Shown: positions 1 through 6,760, counted from the first letter of the stretch. The stretch: DNA of 13,532 bases from Clostridia bacterium (GCA_003557085.1 PWPR01000020.1:1-13532); one strand, 5' to 3'. Program-made: numbers and translations. The notes: generated by a model from the letters alone, not told the origin.

Positions 1-692
1 AGTTGTGAGATAGCTGCTTTTAAAAACTGTTGCTGTCTTTCTACTCTTCCAATATCTCCTTTGCCATCTCCAGTGCCGTCACTATTTTGCCTCCATCTAA
101 GAAACTGCTCTGCTTTGTTTCCATCTAATGTTTGCTCACCTTTTCTTAGATTAATAGTTAGTCCACCTGCTGTGTCGACATAATACATATTATATGGGAC
201 ATATAGTGTGACTCCACCTATTGCATCCACAATTTTATGTAGTGCTGAGTAATCTACTCTTGCATAATAATGAAAGTTAACGCCCAAAAAGTTTTCTACC
301 GTTCTTACTGTTAAAGGTATTCCACCATAAGCGTGAGCATGATTTATTTTTTGCACTCCATATGGAGTTTGAGTATTTCTGTAATACCCAGGGATCTCTG
401 CTAAAGTATCTCGAGGTATTGACATTACAAGTAACTTCTCAGTGGTTGGGTTCAAGCTAATCATAATCAAGGTATCAGCTCTTCCAGGGTTCTCATCAAT
501 ACCCATAAACAAAATATTAATTGGTTCATCATCAATTGGTTTATCTTCTAGCAATGACTCTGGGGAATCTCTATATATACTACTAATAAAGTTCCAAACT
601 CTTAACCCGCTATAAGCTCCTACCCCAATTATTATTATCAAAATAGCTATCAGAATCCTTAATATTGGTTTTTTCTTGTTCACCTTAGCCAT
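1..692 (-). CDS. LCP (LytR-CpsA-Psr) family cell-wall glycopolymer ligase, partial: C-terminus beyond the window
   Basis: I translated this by hand from the ATG at 692 to the left edge, giving 230 uninterrupted codons with no stop. Residues 1-9 are basic (MAKVNKKKP), followed by one membrane anchor at about 10-30, so the catalytic domain lies outside the cell. The LCP domain runs from about residue 58: ILFMGID, then GRADT (70-74), the SIPRDT block (91-96) with paired Arg/Asp, KINHAHAYGG (115-124), and near the edge GDIGRVERQQ (212-221), a hallmark segment of the family. Family members transfer undecaprenyl-linked glycopolymers such as teichoic acids or capsule onto peptidoglycan; the exact polymer cannot be told from sequence. 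GGTG, fused to the yqeK stop codon, serves as ribosome binding site. It follows nadD and yqeK, as in many Firmicutes, where rsfS often comes next; that gene would lie outside the window. Confidence 0.93.
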   Translation of the reverse strand, partial: MAKVNKKKPILRILIAILIIIIGVGAYSGLRVWNFISSIYRDSPESLLEDKPIDDEPINILFMGIDENPGRADTLIMISLNPTTEKLLVMSIPRDTLAEIPGYYRNTQTPYGVQKINHAHAYGGIPLTVRTVENFLGVNFHYYARVDYSALHKIVDAIGGVTLYVPYNMYYVDTAGGLTINLRKGEQTLDGNKAEQFLRWRQNSDGTGDGKGDIGRVERQQQFLKAAISQ

Positions 693-701
693 ATTTTCAC
701 C

Positions 702-1277
702 TTATTCTTTACTATAATATTCATAGTATAGTTTGTTTCTTGCTTTTATAGTCGTTGGATCAATGTATTTACCGTTTCTTATTAGTGAAAGCAAAACTTT
801 GTCCATAACTTTCAAAGTTAAAAGATTTAATTCTATACCTACATATCCTCTAAGTTCTTCAACCTCAGGATATCTTCTTGTTGGTTCTATGAGGTCAGCT
901 ACGTATATAATCTTTTCTAAATCACTCATCCCCGGTCTACCAGTTGTATGATAGTAAATTGAATTATACATGTCTTGATCAAGCTCTGGATACTTATCTT
1001 TAGCAATAATCGCACCAACAGGTCCGTGTAGCAAGTCTGGTTCATAATACTGCAAACTCGTTATTTTTAGGTCTAGTTCTTTTGCTTTTTCAATCATTGC
1101 ACAATCTTTTAAATATTTACCACAGTCATGAAGCAATCCTGACAACTCAGCTTTTCTTTTACAAACATTATAAATACTAGCTAACTCTTTAGCAGTATGC
1201 ATAACAAAAACCGAATGTTTTAATCTATATTTTGATAAATATTTACTTAACTCAGTTGCAATGCTTTTCACTTCCAT
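702..1277 (-). CDS. yqeK: YqeK-type HD-domain hydrolase (symmetrical Ap4A hydrolase)
   Basis: A 191-residue HD-superfamily phosphohydrolase, the usual length for YqeK. The metal-binding set is visible: H21 (in RLKHS), H50-D51 (LLHDCGK), H84 (DLLHGPVGA), H110 (YYHTTGRPGM) and D128 (YVADLIEPTR). The family is reported to split diadenosine tetraphosphate symmetrically into two ADP in the cytoplasm, limiting this stress-linked nucleotide; it was long annotated as a nicotinate-nucleotide adenylyltransferase-linked HD protein because it neighbours nadD. The ATG directly follows the nadD TAA with no gap, and AAGAGG eight bases upstream of it lies inside the end of nadD, so the two are probably translationally coupled. 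All expected ligands are present and nothing suggests decay. Confidence 0.92.
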   Translation of the reverse strand: MEVKSIATELSKYLSKYRLKHSVFVMHTAKELASIYNVCKRKAELSGLLHDCGKYLKDCAMIEKAKELDLKITSLQYYEPDLLHGPVGAIIAKDKYPELDQDMYNSIYYHTTGRPGMSDLEKIIYVADLIEPTRRYPEVEELRGYVGIELNLLTLKVMDKVLLSLIRNGKYIDPTTIKARNKLYYEYYSKE

Positions 1278-1883
1278 TTAATTAGCCTCTTTATATAATT
1301 TATTAAGCTCAATATACTCATATACTGATTCTGGTACCAAGTGCTTAATTGATAAGCCCATAGCGAACTGTTTTCTTATATTACTTGCAGCTAAGTTTAC
1401 AGGATTTAAATCAATGAGAGTAATTTTTTGATCAAAAGGTACAAAGAAATCTTGCTTAATAATTTCATTTAAGTTGAAATTTGGTCTTGCTAAAGCTATG
1501 AGTTCAACCTCTTTAATTATATCATGCGCTCTATACCATGTCTTAAAATCTTTTAGCATATCTGCACCTAATATAAAGTGAATTTTACTCCCTTTATTTT
1601 CCTTCTGCAAGTATGTTAAGGTATTAAATGTATATGATATTTCGTCTTTGCTAATCTCATAATCTGATACAATAAAATCCTTTTCTCCTTTAATCGCAAG
1701 GTTACACATATTGTATCTATGATTGGCTTGTGTAATCTTATTTTCAAGTTTATGTGGAGATTGTGCAGAAGGCATAAATATGACTTTATCCAAGTCACAA
1801 AACAGCTTAGCATTTTCTGCAATATATAAATGCCCATTATGTATCGGATCAAATGTTCCTCCAAGTACGCCTAACCTGCTCAT
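1278..1883 (-). CDS. nadD: Nicotinate-nucleotide adenylyltransferase
   Basis: Joins ATP to nicotinic acid mononucleotide to give deamido-NAD, the penultimate step of NAD synthesis in the cytoplasm. The 201-residue protein is a typical nucleotidyltransferase: GGTFDPIHNGHL at 8-19 with the paired His of the HxGH motif (H15, H18), PSAQSPHK at 38-45, and LGADML...TWYR at about 105-117. The C-terminal phosphate-binding motif, normally ISSTxIR, reads LAASNIR at 164-170, a divergent form that keeps the Ile-Arg. I chose the ATG at 1883: it has AAGGAG nine bases upstream and gives the family's normal N-terminus. The longer reading from 1937 would add 18 unrelated residues overlapping the end of obg. 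It sits between obg and yqeK, a common Firmicutes order. Confidence 0.95.
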   Translation of the reverse strand: MSRLGVLGGTFDPIHNGHLYIAENAKLFCDLDKVIFMPSAQSPHKLENKITQANHRYNMCNLAIKGEKDFIVSDYEISKDEISYTFNTLTYLQKENKGSKIHFILGADMLKDFKTWYRAHDIIKEVELIALARPNFNLNEIIKQDFFVPFDQKITLIDLNPVNLAASNIRKQFAMGLSIKHLVPESVYEYIELNKLYKEAN

Positions 1884-1892
1884 ATATAATAT

Positions 1893-1898
1893 CTCCTT
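1893..1898 (-). promoter_or_regulatory. Ribosome binding site that sets the nadD start
   Basis: AAGGAG, with its first A's shared with the obg TAA stop codon (1897-1899), stands nine bases before the ATG at 1883. It supports that start over an upstream in-frame codon at 1937 and suggests coupling of nadD translation to obg. Confidence 0.8.
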
Positions 1899-3183
1899 AT
1901 TCTGAATCTGGATAGTACTCAAATAAGAGATCGTCAAACCTAATTGTATCTCCTTCTTGTACTCCCATTTTCATTAGCTCCTTAATTATACCATGTTTTT
2001 TAAGTAATCCTTGGAATCTATATAATGACTCTTTGCTTGAGAAGTCAGTTACTGTTGCAAGTCTTTTTGGTATTGGTCCACTTACAACATAAATGTCTCC
2101 TTCTCTTGTTATTTCAAAGGTTCCATCCTCTTTTTTAGGTGGAACAATTACCATATCAATATCCTTTGTTTCAGGTTCATTAGCCCAAACTTCTTCTAAT
2201 AAGACGTAGGCTTGACGCATAAGTTCCTTAGTACCATGCCCTGTAACTGCTGAAATTAAGAATGTTTGTAATCCTAGATCTTCAAAATAATCAATAACAT
2301 CTTGAACTAATTCTCTTTCATTAATCAAATCAAACTTGTTTAGAGCTACTATTTGAGGCAGGTCTTCAAGTGAACCTCTGTAATCAAACAACTCTTTATT
2401 AATATCGTGATAATCTTCAATTGGGTCTCTTCCTTCATAGCCTGATACATCTATTACATGTATAAGAACCTTAGTTCTTTCAATATGCCTTAAAAATTCA
2501 TGACCTAATCCATGTCCTTGAGCTGCTCCTTCTATTAATCCTGGTAAGTCTGCTATGACAAAGCTTTCACTCACATCTAGATATACGGTGCCAAGACTAG
2601 GTTTAAGGGTAGTAAAATGATAATCAGCTACTTTTGGCTTAGCTGCAGACACTGCTGATAGCAAGGTTGACTTACCTACATTTGGATAACCAACAAGTCC
2701 AACGTCAGCTAATAGCTTCAGTTCAAGTCTTAAATTTCTTTCATCACCTGGCATTCCATTCTCAGCTATATTAGGTGCCCTTCTAACTGAAGTTACAAAG
2801 CTAGTATTCCCTCTACCACCTTTGCCTCCTTCTGCAGCTATAAACCTTTGACCTTCTACAACTAAATCAGCTAGTAGATCCCCTGTATCTTCATCATAGA
2901 TTGAAGTACCTGGTGGTATTGAAATAATGATGTCTTCACCATTTTTTCCATTACGATTAGAGCCTTCTCCGTGAAGTCCTCTATCTGCTTTGTAAACTTT
3001 ATTGTATTGCAAATCTATTAATGTTCTTAACCCTTTATCAACTTCCAAAATAACAGAACCACCATCACCGCCACGTCCGCCTGATGGGCCTCCGTGTGGA
3101 ACATATTTTTCTCTACGAAAGGCAACTACGCCATTTCCTCCATGTCCACCTACAACTTTTATTTGTGCTTTATCTATAAACAT
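1897..3183 (-). CDS. obg: Obg-family GTPase, ribosome assembly factor
   Basis: A 428-residue Obg/CgtA with all three family domains. The Gly-rich Obg fold covers about 1-158 (repeated GG pairs such as GGHGGNG, GGPSGGRGGDGG, GGKGGRGN). The GTPase domain follows, with G1 GYPNVGKS (165-172), the G2 Thr pair (191-192), G3 DLPG (212-215), G4 NKFD (282-285) and G5 around SAV (311-313). The Firmicutes-type OCT domain fills about 340-428, ending acidic. Obg binds the large ribosomal subunit late in assembly and is linked to growth control, stress and, in Bacillus, sporulation. It follows the rplU-prp-rpmA unit but is separated from it by an intrinsic terminator, so it may have its own promoter. The ATG at 3183 has a GAGGGG-type site just upstream and gives the canonical N-terminus. 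Length and motifs are complete. Confidence 0.97.
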   Translation of the reverse strand: MFIDKAQIKVVGGHGGNGVVAFRREKYVPHGGPSGGRGGDGGSVILEVDKGLRTLIDLQYNKVYKADRGLHGEGSNRNGKNGEDIIISIPPGTSIYDEDTGDLLADLVVEGQRFIAAEGGKGGRGNTSFVTSVRRAPNIAENGMPGDERNLRLELKLLADVGLVGYPNVGKSTLLSAVSAAKPKVADYHFTTLKPSLGTVYLDVSESFVIADLPGLIEGAAQGHGLGHEFLRHIERTKVLIHVIDVSGYEGRDPIEDYHDINKELFDYRGSLEDLPQIVALNKFDLINERELVQDVIDYFEDLGLQTFLISAVTGHGTKELMRQAYVLLEEVWANEPETKDIDMVIVPPKKEDGTFEITREGDIYVVSGPIPKRLATVTDFSSKESLYRFQGLLKKHGIIKELMKMGVQEGDTIRFDDLLFEYYPDSE

Positions 3184-3216
3184 AATAAAGCCCCCTCTTC
3201 ATTTACTTCTAAATTC

Positions 3217-3222
3217 AGTATA
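3217..3222 (-). promoter_or_regulatory. Possible -10 element of an obg promoter
   Basis: TATACT matches the sigma-A -10 consensus at five of six positions and lies in the 74 bases between the rpmA terminator and the obg start. No good -35 is present: the hexamer 17 bases upstream is TTTTAT, a poor match. A promoter is expected here because the terminator should cut transcription from rplU, but the evidence is this single hexamer. Confidence 0.35.
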
Positions 3223-3257
3223 ATGCTTTTTCTTTTTCTATAAAAGAACTACTAACT

Positions 3258-3284
3258 AAAAAACTTCCGGTTATCCGGAAGTTT
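3258..3284 (-). terminator. Intrinsic terminator after rpmA
   Basis: Read on the minus strand, AAACTTCCGG pairs perfectly with CCGGAAGTTT (10 bp) around a four-base ATAA loop, and the stem runs into six T's. This is a textbook Rho-independent terminator 11 bases past the rpmA stop codon. It would end most transcripts of the rplU-prp-rpmA unit before obg. Confidence 0.93.
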
Positions 3285-3295
3285 ATAGTTTAGAT

Positions 3296-3589
3296 TTAGT
3301 CAGCAATATGCTCCAAAGGCATAATAGATACCTTTTTGCGTCTTTTACCCATGTGTTTAAAAGATACAATACCATCAACTAAGGCAAATAATGTATCATC
3401 GCCACCACGACCAACATTATTTCCTGGATGGATCTTTGTTCCTCTTTGTCTCACAAGTATAGAACCAGCAGATACTAGTTGTCCATCATGTTTTTTTACA
3501 CCTAAGCGTTTAGATTCACTATCTCTTCCGTTTCTTGAACTTCCTACACCTTTTTTGTGAGCGAATAACTGAAGATTCATTCTAATCAT
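3296..3589 (-). CDS. rpmA: Large-subunit ribosomal protein bL27, with cleavable N-terminal extension
   Basis: The 97-residue product is bL27, whose N-terminal tail reaches towards the peptidyl transferase centre of the 50S subunit. It begins MIRMNLQLFAHKKG, the Firmicutes extension that Prp removes between Phe and Ala (here after QLF) to expose the functional AHKKG end. The body shows GSSRNGRDSESKRLGVK and the SILVRQRGTKIHPGNNVGRGGDDTLFA segment split over about 38-70. The usual bacterial motif is QFF; here it is QLF. I start it at the ATG at 3589, six bases after a perfect AGGAGGTG. The in-frame GTG at 3598 lies inside that Shine-Dalgarno sequence and is not a plausible start. It follows prp and is ended by a strong terminator. 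Confidence 0.96.
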   Translation of the reverse strand: MIRMNLQLFAHKKGVGSSRNGRDSESKRLGVKKHDGQLVSAGSILVRQRGTKIHPGNNVGRGGDDTLFALVDGIVSFKHMGKRRKKVSIMPLEHIAD

Positions 3590-3595
3590 CGAACT

Positions 3596-3603
3596 CACCT
3601 CCT
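3596..3603 (-). promoter_or_regulatory. Ribosome binding site that sets the rpmA start
   Basis: AGGAGGTG is a near-perfect complement to the 16S rRNA 3' end, six bases before the ATG at 3589. An in-frame GTG at 3598 forms part of this site itself, so it can be excluded as the start codon. Confidence 0.88.
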
Positions 3604-3607
3604 GGTT

Positions 3608-3931
3608 TTATTTGGTGATAATTTTTACTTCAATATAATCTGGATATTCCTTAGCGATTTCTCCTATTCCAAGTTCTAGCGTTTTTGCTAAAATTTGAAC
3701 TTTATCATTCAACTCGCTAGTTATCTCTAATTTACAATCTATTCTTCCTTCATCTATCATACAATTTGCCGGAGCCTTAACAATCTCTGTCATTCCATTA
3801 ATAATAGCTAGCGCTAAAGCTGATACAGCAGAACACACAATATCTTGACCATAATCTGAATAGTTTGCATGTCCCTCAATTTGGAATCTTGTTATGTGCT
3901 TGGATTCCCTCCAGAAAACTGTCTTGATCAT
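3608..3931 (-). CDS. prp: Prp, cysteine protease that processes ribosomal protein L27
   Basis: The 107-residue product matches the Prp (YsxB, DUF464) family in length and motifs. The catalytic pair is visible as H21 in EGHANYSDYGQDIVCSA and C33 in the same segment, the spacing expected for this cysteine protease. It cleaves the N-terminal extension of bL27 after Phe, which is essential for a working 50S subunit in the bacteria where it has been studied (Staphylococcus aureus). Its substrate gene rpmA begins 18 bases downstream and carries the matching site, so enzyme and substrate are made from one message. The gene sits between rplU and rpmA, the standard Firmicutes arrangement. The ATG at 3931 lies four bases after the rplU stop and has only a modest AGGA upstream, which may hold its output below that of the two ribosomal proteins. 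Confidence 0.95.
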   Translation of the reverse strand: MIKTVFWRESKHITRFQIEGHANYSDYGQDIVCSAVSALALAIINGMTEIVKAPANCMIDEGRIDCKLEITSELNDKVQILAKTLELGIGEIAKEYPDYIEVKIITK

Positions 3932-3935
3932 TTCA

Positions 3936-4247
3936 CTATCCTACGATTTCTGTGATTTCTACCATAGTATATGGTTGACGATGACCTTGTTTGCGTTTGT
4001 AGTCTTTCTTAGGCTTGAACTTGAAAACAATAATTTTCTTATCTTTTCCATTCTCAAGCACTTTAGCTTTAACTACTGCATTTTCAACATAAGGGCTTCC
4101 AACTTGTAAACTGCCTTCGTTACTTACCATTAATACCTTGTCAAATGCAACTTCACTTCCTTCATCTGAATGAAGTAGCTCCAATTTAACAACATCTCCA
4201 ACAGCAACTTTATGCTGACTTCCACAAGCTTCAATAATAGCGTACAT
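3936..4247 (-). CDS. rplU: Large-subunit ribosomal protein bL21
   Basis: The 103-residue product is bL21, a 23S rRNA-binding protein of the 50S subunit. It begins MYAIIEACGSQHKVAVGD, the standard N-terminus (YAIIE-GG-QYKV in most species), and has the basic RNA-binding tail FKPKKDYKRKQGHRQPYT at about 79-96 ending in VEITEI. I chose the ATG at 4247, seven bases after AGGAGG. A longer reading from 4334 would add 29 residues that are really the untranslated leader: it runs through the leader stems and starts almost at the predicted transcription start. It heads the rplU-prp-rpmA unit with its own promoter and structured leader, which probably gives autogenous control. Confidence 0.97.
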   Translation of the reverse strand: MYAIIEACGSQHKVAVGDVVKLELLHSDEGSEVAFDKVLMVSNEGSLQVGSPYVENAVVKAKVLENGKDKKIIVFKFKPKKDYKRKQGHRQPYTMVEITEIVG

Positions 4248-4345
4248 GCTTGCACCTCCTTGTCTTAGACTCGCCGCTTTTAGGTAGTTTCTACAAAACA
4301 TTTTAATAAACCCAAATCGAACGGTTTTGACCAAGCACTACGACT
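4248..4345 (-). ncRNA. Structured 5' leader of rplU, L21-leader-like
   Basis: About 98 bases from the predicted transcription start to the rplU ATG can fold into a three-way junction. A closing stem pairs 4343-4333 (TCGTAGTGCTT) with 4279-4271 (AAGCGGCGA), nine pairs including two G-U, with an AG bulge. Inside it are a hairpin AAACC/GGTTT (4327-4323 with 4312-4308) and a hairpin TTTTGTAG-AAA-CTAC(CT)AAAA (4298-4278), whose last two A's could pair instead with the closing stem. GGCGAGTCTAAGACA then leads into the Shine-Dalgarno sequence. A leader of this kind (L21 leader, Rfam) is known upstream of rplU in Firmicutes and is thought to bind L21 for feedback control. The pairing was worked out by eye; family membership is an inference. 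Confidence 0.7.
4253..4260 (-). promoter_or_regulatory. Ribosome binding site that sets the rplU start
   Basis: AGGAGGTG, preceded by GTCTAAGACA, lies five bases before the ATG at 4247 (seven if counted from AGGAGG). It fixes the L21 start at MYAII and lies just downstream of the closing stem of the predicted leader. Confidence 0.88.
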
Positions 4346-4349
4346 GTTA

Positions 4350-4378
4350 ATATTAGCAATTTTTCTCCAAAAAAGCAA
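4350..4378 (-). promoter_or_regulatory. Sigma-A-type promoter of the rplU-prp-rpmA unit
   Basis: TTGCTT (4378-4373) and TAATAT (4355-4350) are separated by exactly 17 bases, a good match to the TTGACA/TATAAT consensus. Transcription should start near 4344, at the foot of the leader's closing stem. The promoter begins only a few bases after the rng stop codon, and no terminator separates rng from it, so read-through from upstream is also possible. Confidence 0.75.
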
Positions 4379-4384
4379 GTGTTT

Positions 4385-6070
4385 TTATACTATTTTTGTC
4401 ATTGCATACGTTCTATGAGTTTTCAAAACTTCTATTCTTACTCTTTGCCCTACCTGACTACCTGCACCAGGCACTTGCAAAACATACCCATTTACTCTTG
4501 CTATTCCCACATCAGCATTTGATTGATGCTTTTCTTCAATCCTGATAGTTAGAGTATCTCCGACATTAACTGGTAAAGCTTGTGCTTGTACACTTTCTGA
4601 TGAGCCAGAACTAACAATTTTCCAGTCACCTACATGTCTATTCTCAGCACCCCTAATATATATCTTGCCTCCAACCTCTTTTTCAAGTCTTTGCAAGTTT
4701 GAGCCACCTGATCCTATTAGAACTGCTGCAACAAGTGGATTGACCTCTATTAAAATAGCTTCGGTATCATAAGTTCGGAAGTATTTTTGAATTTCATTCT
4801 CTAAGTAAGTACCAATTGCTTCTTCAGAAACCACTCTTCCAGTACCTTCACAATATGGACATTCTTTCTGCATAATGTCTGATAATCCAGAACTGACTTT
4901 CTTTCGCGTTATTTCCATTAAGCCTAAACTAGTTATACCAAGAACTGTTGGCTTTGCTCTATCTAATAAAAAGGCTTTTTCTAAAGCTGCAGTTACTTTC
5001 AATTGATTCTTTTTAGTAGTCATATCAATAAAATCTACGATGATTATTCCGCCGATATCTCTTAACCTTAACTGTCTTGCTATTTCATCAGCTGCTTCCA
5101 TATTTGTTTTAAATACTGTATCTGATAAATCGTTCTTTCCTACAAATTTACCAGTATTTACATCAATCACAGTCATAGCTTCTGTTCTATCAATAATAAT
5201 ATGTCCGCCACACTTAAGCCATACTTTTCTTTTTAAGGCTTTATTAATCTCGCTTTCAACGCCAAAGACATCAAAAACATTGCGTTTTTCCTTGTATAGT
5301 TCTATTTTGTTAACTGCCTCAGGCGCTAAATCTTTTACAATTGAATTTAAGCGACGATAAACTTCTCTGTCATCTACTACAAATCTATCTACATCCCCGT
5401 CAAAAATATCTCTTACAGCACGAAATACTAAGTCTGCATCTTCATGTAATAGAACTGGAGCTTTGCTTTTTACTGCTTTAATCTTAATCTTTTTCCATAG
5501 ATTAACTAAGAAAGTATAATCTTGTCTAATATCATGCTCAGAAATATCTTTTGCAGCTGTTCTTATAATTAGTCCTTCATTTTTCTTTGAGATTTTCTCT
5601 CCGATTTTTCTAAGTCTATCTCTTTCTTTACCATCTTCAATTCTCTGTGATATCCCTATTTTCTTCTCAAGAGGTGTCAGTACTAGATAACGTCCTGGTA
5701 AAGATATTTTAGAGTTTACCCTAGCTCCTTTTGAGCCAATAGGTTCTTTTGTAATTTGGACAATTACATCTTGATTAGTATGCAATAGTTGATTTATTCT
5801 TTTTCTTTTTCTGTTCTTCTTAACACCATTTATAACTGTATTCATAGTTAATGCATTACTAACATACAGATATGCATTTTTTTCAAGTCCTATGTCAACG
5901 AATGCTGCTTGCATTCCTGGCAATACATTTGTCACTTTCCCTTTATAAATGTTTCCAGCTATTCGACGCTGGTCTGGCTTTTCAAAATAAATTTCTTGTA
6001 AGTTGCCATTTTGCATCAAAGCTAGACGTGTTTCTCTTGGTGTTACATTTACTATAATTTCACCTGGCAA
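4385..6070 (-). CDS. rng: Ribonuclease E/G family endoribonuclease (RNase G) with C-terminal TRAM-like domain
   Basis: A 561-residue RNase G-type enzyme, which cuts single-stranded RNA in rRNA maturation and mRNA decay. The S1 RNA-binding region covers about 38-125 (GNIYKGKVTNVLPGMQAAFVDIG split across 39-61). The Mg-binding aspartates are D303 (VIDVNTGKFVG) and D346 (IIIVDFIDM), and the Zn-link cysteines C404 and C407 (CPYCEGTGRV), the same numbers as in E. coli RNase E. After the small domain, GSGG at 453-456 is set in a KH-like segment, and about 498-561 resembles a TRAM domain (VNVGDTLTIRIEE, ARVNGYVLQVPGAG, GQRVRIEVLKTHRTYA). E. coli RNase G ends before such a segment. The start is a TTG, supported by AAGGAGGG six bases upstream; the next in-frame Met would remove conserved residues. 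It follows the radical SAM pair and precedes the rplU promoter. Confidence 0.95.
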   Translation of the reverse strand: MPGEIIVNVTPRETRLALMQNGNLQEIYFEKPDQRRIAGNIYKGKVTNVLPGMQAAFVDIGLEKNAYLYVSNALTMNTVINGVKKNRKRKRINQLLHTNQDVIVQITKEPIGSKGARVNSKISLPGRYLVLTPLEKKIGISQRIEDGKERDRLRKIGEKISKKNEGLIIRTAAKDISEHDIRQDYTFLVNLWKKIKIKAVKSKAPVLLHEDADLVFRAVRDIFDGDVDRFVVDDREVYRRLNSIVKDLAPEAVNKIELYKEKRNVFDVFGVESEINKALKRKVWLKCGGHIIIDRTEAMTVIDVNTGKFVGKNDLSDTVFKTNMEAADEIARQLRLRDIGGIIIVDFIDMTTKKNQLKVTAALEKAFLLDRAKPTVLGITSLGLMEITRKKVSSGLSDIMQKECPYCEGTGRVVSEEAIGTYLENEIQKYFRTYDTEAILIEVNPLVAAVLIGSGGSNLQRLEKEVGGKIYIRGAENRHVGDWKIVSSGSSESVQAQALPVNVGDTLTIRIEEKHQSNADVGIARVNGYVLQVPGAGSQVGQRVRIEVLKTHRTYAMTKIV

Positions 6071-6076
6071 AACTTT

Positions 6077-6084
6077 CCCTCCTT
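6077..6084 (-). promoter_or_regulatory. Ribosome binding site for the TTG start of rng
   Basis: AAGGAGGG, fused with the TAA stop of the preceding gene (6083-6085), lies six bases before the TTG at 6070. A strong site with a weak start codon fits moderate, coupled translation and supports the TTG as the true start. Confidence 0.82.
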
Positions 6085-6760
6085 ATTTCTTTAGTTGATC
6101 AAGAAGCTCAAAAGGTGTAATATATTGGCTCAAATTGTTGCCATACATTTCTTCTTTGATAAACTTACTAAAATCTAGACTGTCATGGCTTAACTCATTA
6201 AAAATCTCTATAAACTGACTGAGTTTTAAGTTGCCTCTTTGACCTGTTTGTAGTAAAACATCTAGCTTCCCATCACAAAATTTTATCTCATGGATAAAGC
6301 TTCTAATGTTTTGCAATCTAAATTTTCTCTTACTTCTTTTTTCAACCATTATTTCTTCTTTATTTAATATCTCATTGATAGTTTCACTTATACCTTCATC
6401 ATTATTAATCTCTAAACTATACCTAGCTAATTCTATCCAAGCCATGAGCTTGGGTGGTTTAACAGTTAAGGCCTTGGCTTTGATAAACATAAATCCAACT
6501 GGAGCATGGCTATTAAGTTTTTTTACAATATCAGAGTTACTTAACTCTTCAGTCAATTCTAAATCTAAATATTCAGCTTTAGAAGCAACTCCTAGTTCAA
6601 GTGGAGATGAGAAGGATATTTTTTGATGAGGATTAAATCCTTGGCTATAAGCAACTGGAAGGTTTGCCCTTGTTATAACTCTTCCTACTGCTTTATGCAT
6701 ATCACGATGTGATATATATTTTTGCTTATCTTGCTTTGTAAACTTGATCCAATATCTCAT
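6083..6760 (-). CDS. TIGR03936/DUF2344 radical SAM-linked protein
   Basis: A 225-residue protein of the family found beside, or fused to, TIGR03960 radical SAM proteins. The diagnostic N-terminal pattern is present: ISHRDM (16-21, ShLDl-like) and LPVAYSQGFNPHQK (34-47), then FSSPLELGVASKAEYLDLEL (50-69). No membrane segment, metal-binding cysteine cluster or known catalytic motif is visible. Its biochemical role is not established; constant pairing suggests it is a partner or substrate-binding subunit of the upstream radical SAM enzyme. The ATG at 6760 comes two bases after the upstream stop, with AAAGGA inside the end of that gene. Here the two are separate genes, whereas in some bacteria they form one polypeptide. 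A role in RNA or ribosome maintenance is only suggested by the rng and rplU neighbourhood. Confidence 0.88.
   Translation of the reverse strand: MRYWIKFTKQDKQKYISHRDMHKAVGRVITRANLPVAYSQGFNPHQKISFSSPLELGVASKAEYLDLELTEELSNSDIVKKLNSHAPVGFMFIKAKALTVKPPKLMAWIELARYSLEINNDEGISETINEILNKEEIMVEKRSKRKFRLQNIRSFIHEIKFCDGKLDVLLQTGQRGNLKLSQFIEIFNELSHDSLDFSKFIKEEMYGNNLSQYITPFELLDQLKK

Noticed and set aside
733..951. Open frame of 72 codons on the plus strand
   Set aside because: It lies wholly opposite yqeK, has no recognisable domain or ribosome binding site, and is explained as a shadow of that gene.
1616..1864. Second minus-strand frame of 82 codons within nadD
   Set aside because: It overlaps the clear NadD frame out of phase and encodes nothing recognisable.
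3590..3598. GTG start for L27 at 3598
   Set aside because: The GTG is the last part of the AGGAGGTG Shine-Dalgarno sequence itself; the ATG at 3589 is correctly spaced.
4248..4334. N-terminal extension of L21 from a start at 4334
   Set aside because: The extension would be the structured leader, begins about ten bases past the predicted transcription start, and lacks a ribosome binding site; MYAII at 4247 has an ideal one.
5040..5360. Open frame of 106 codons on the plus strand, the longest there along with one at 6306-6626
   Set aside because: Both lie opposite conserved domains (RNase G catalytic core and the DUF2344 protein), with low-complexity hydrophobic and Ser-rich products and no family resemblance.
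6437..6453. Inverted repeat CCAAGC-CATGA-GCTTGG in the DUF2344 gene
   Set aside because: Only six pairs inside coding sequence and no T-tract on the coding strand; expected by chance in a region this long.
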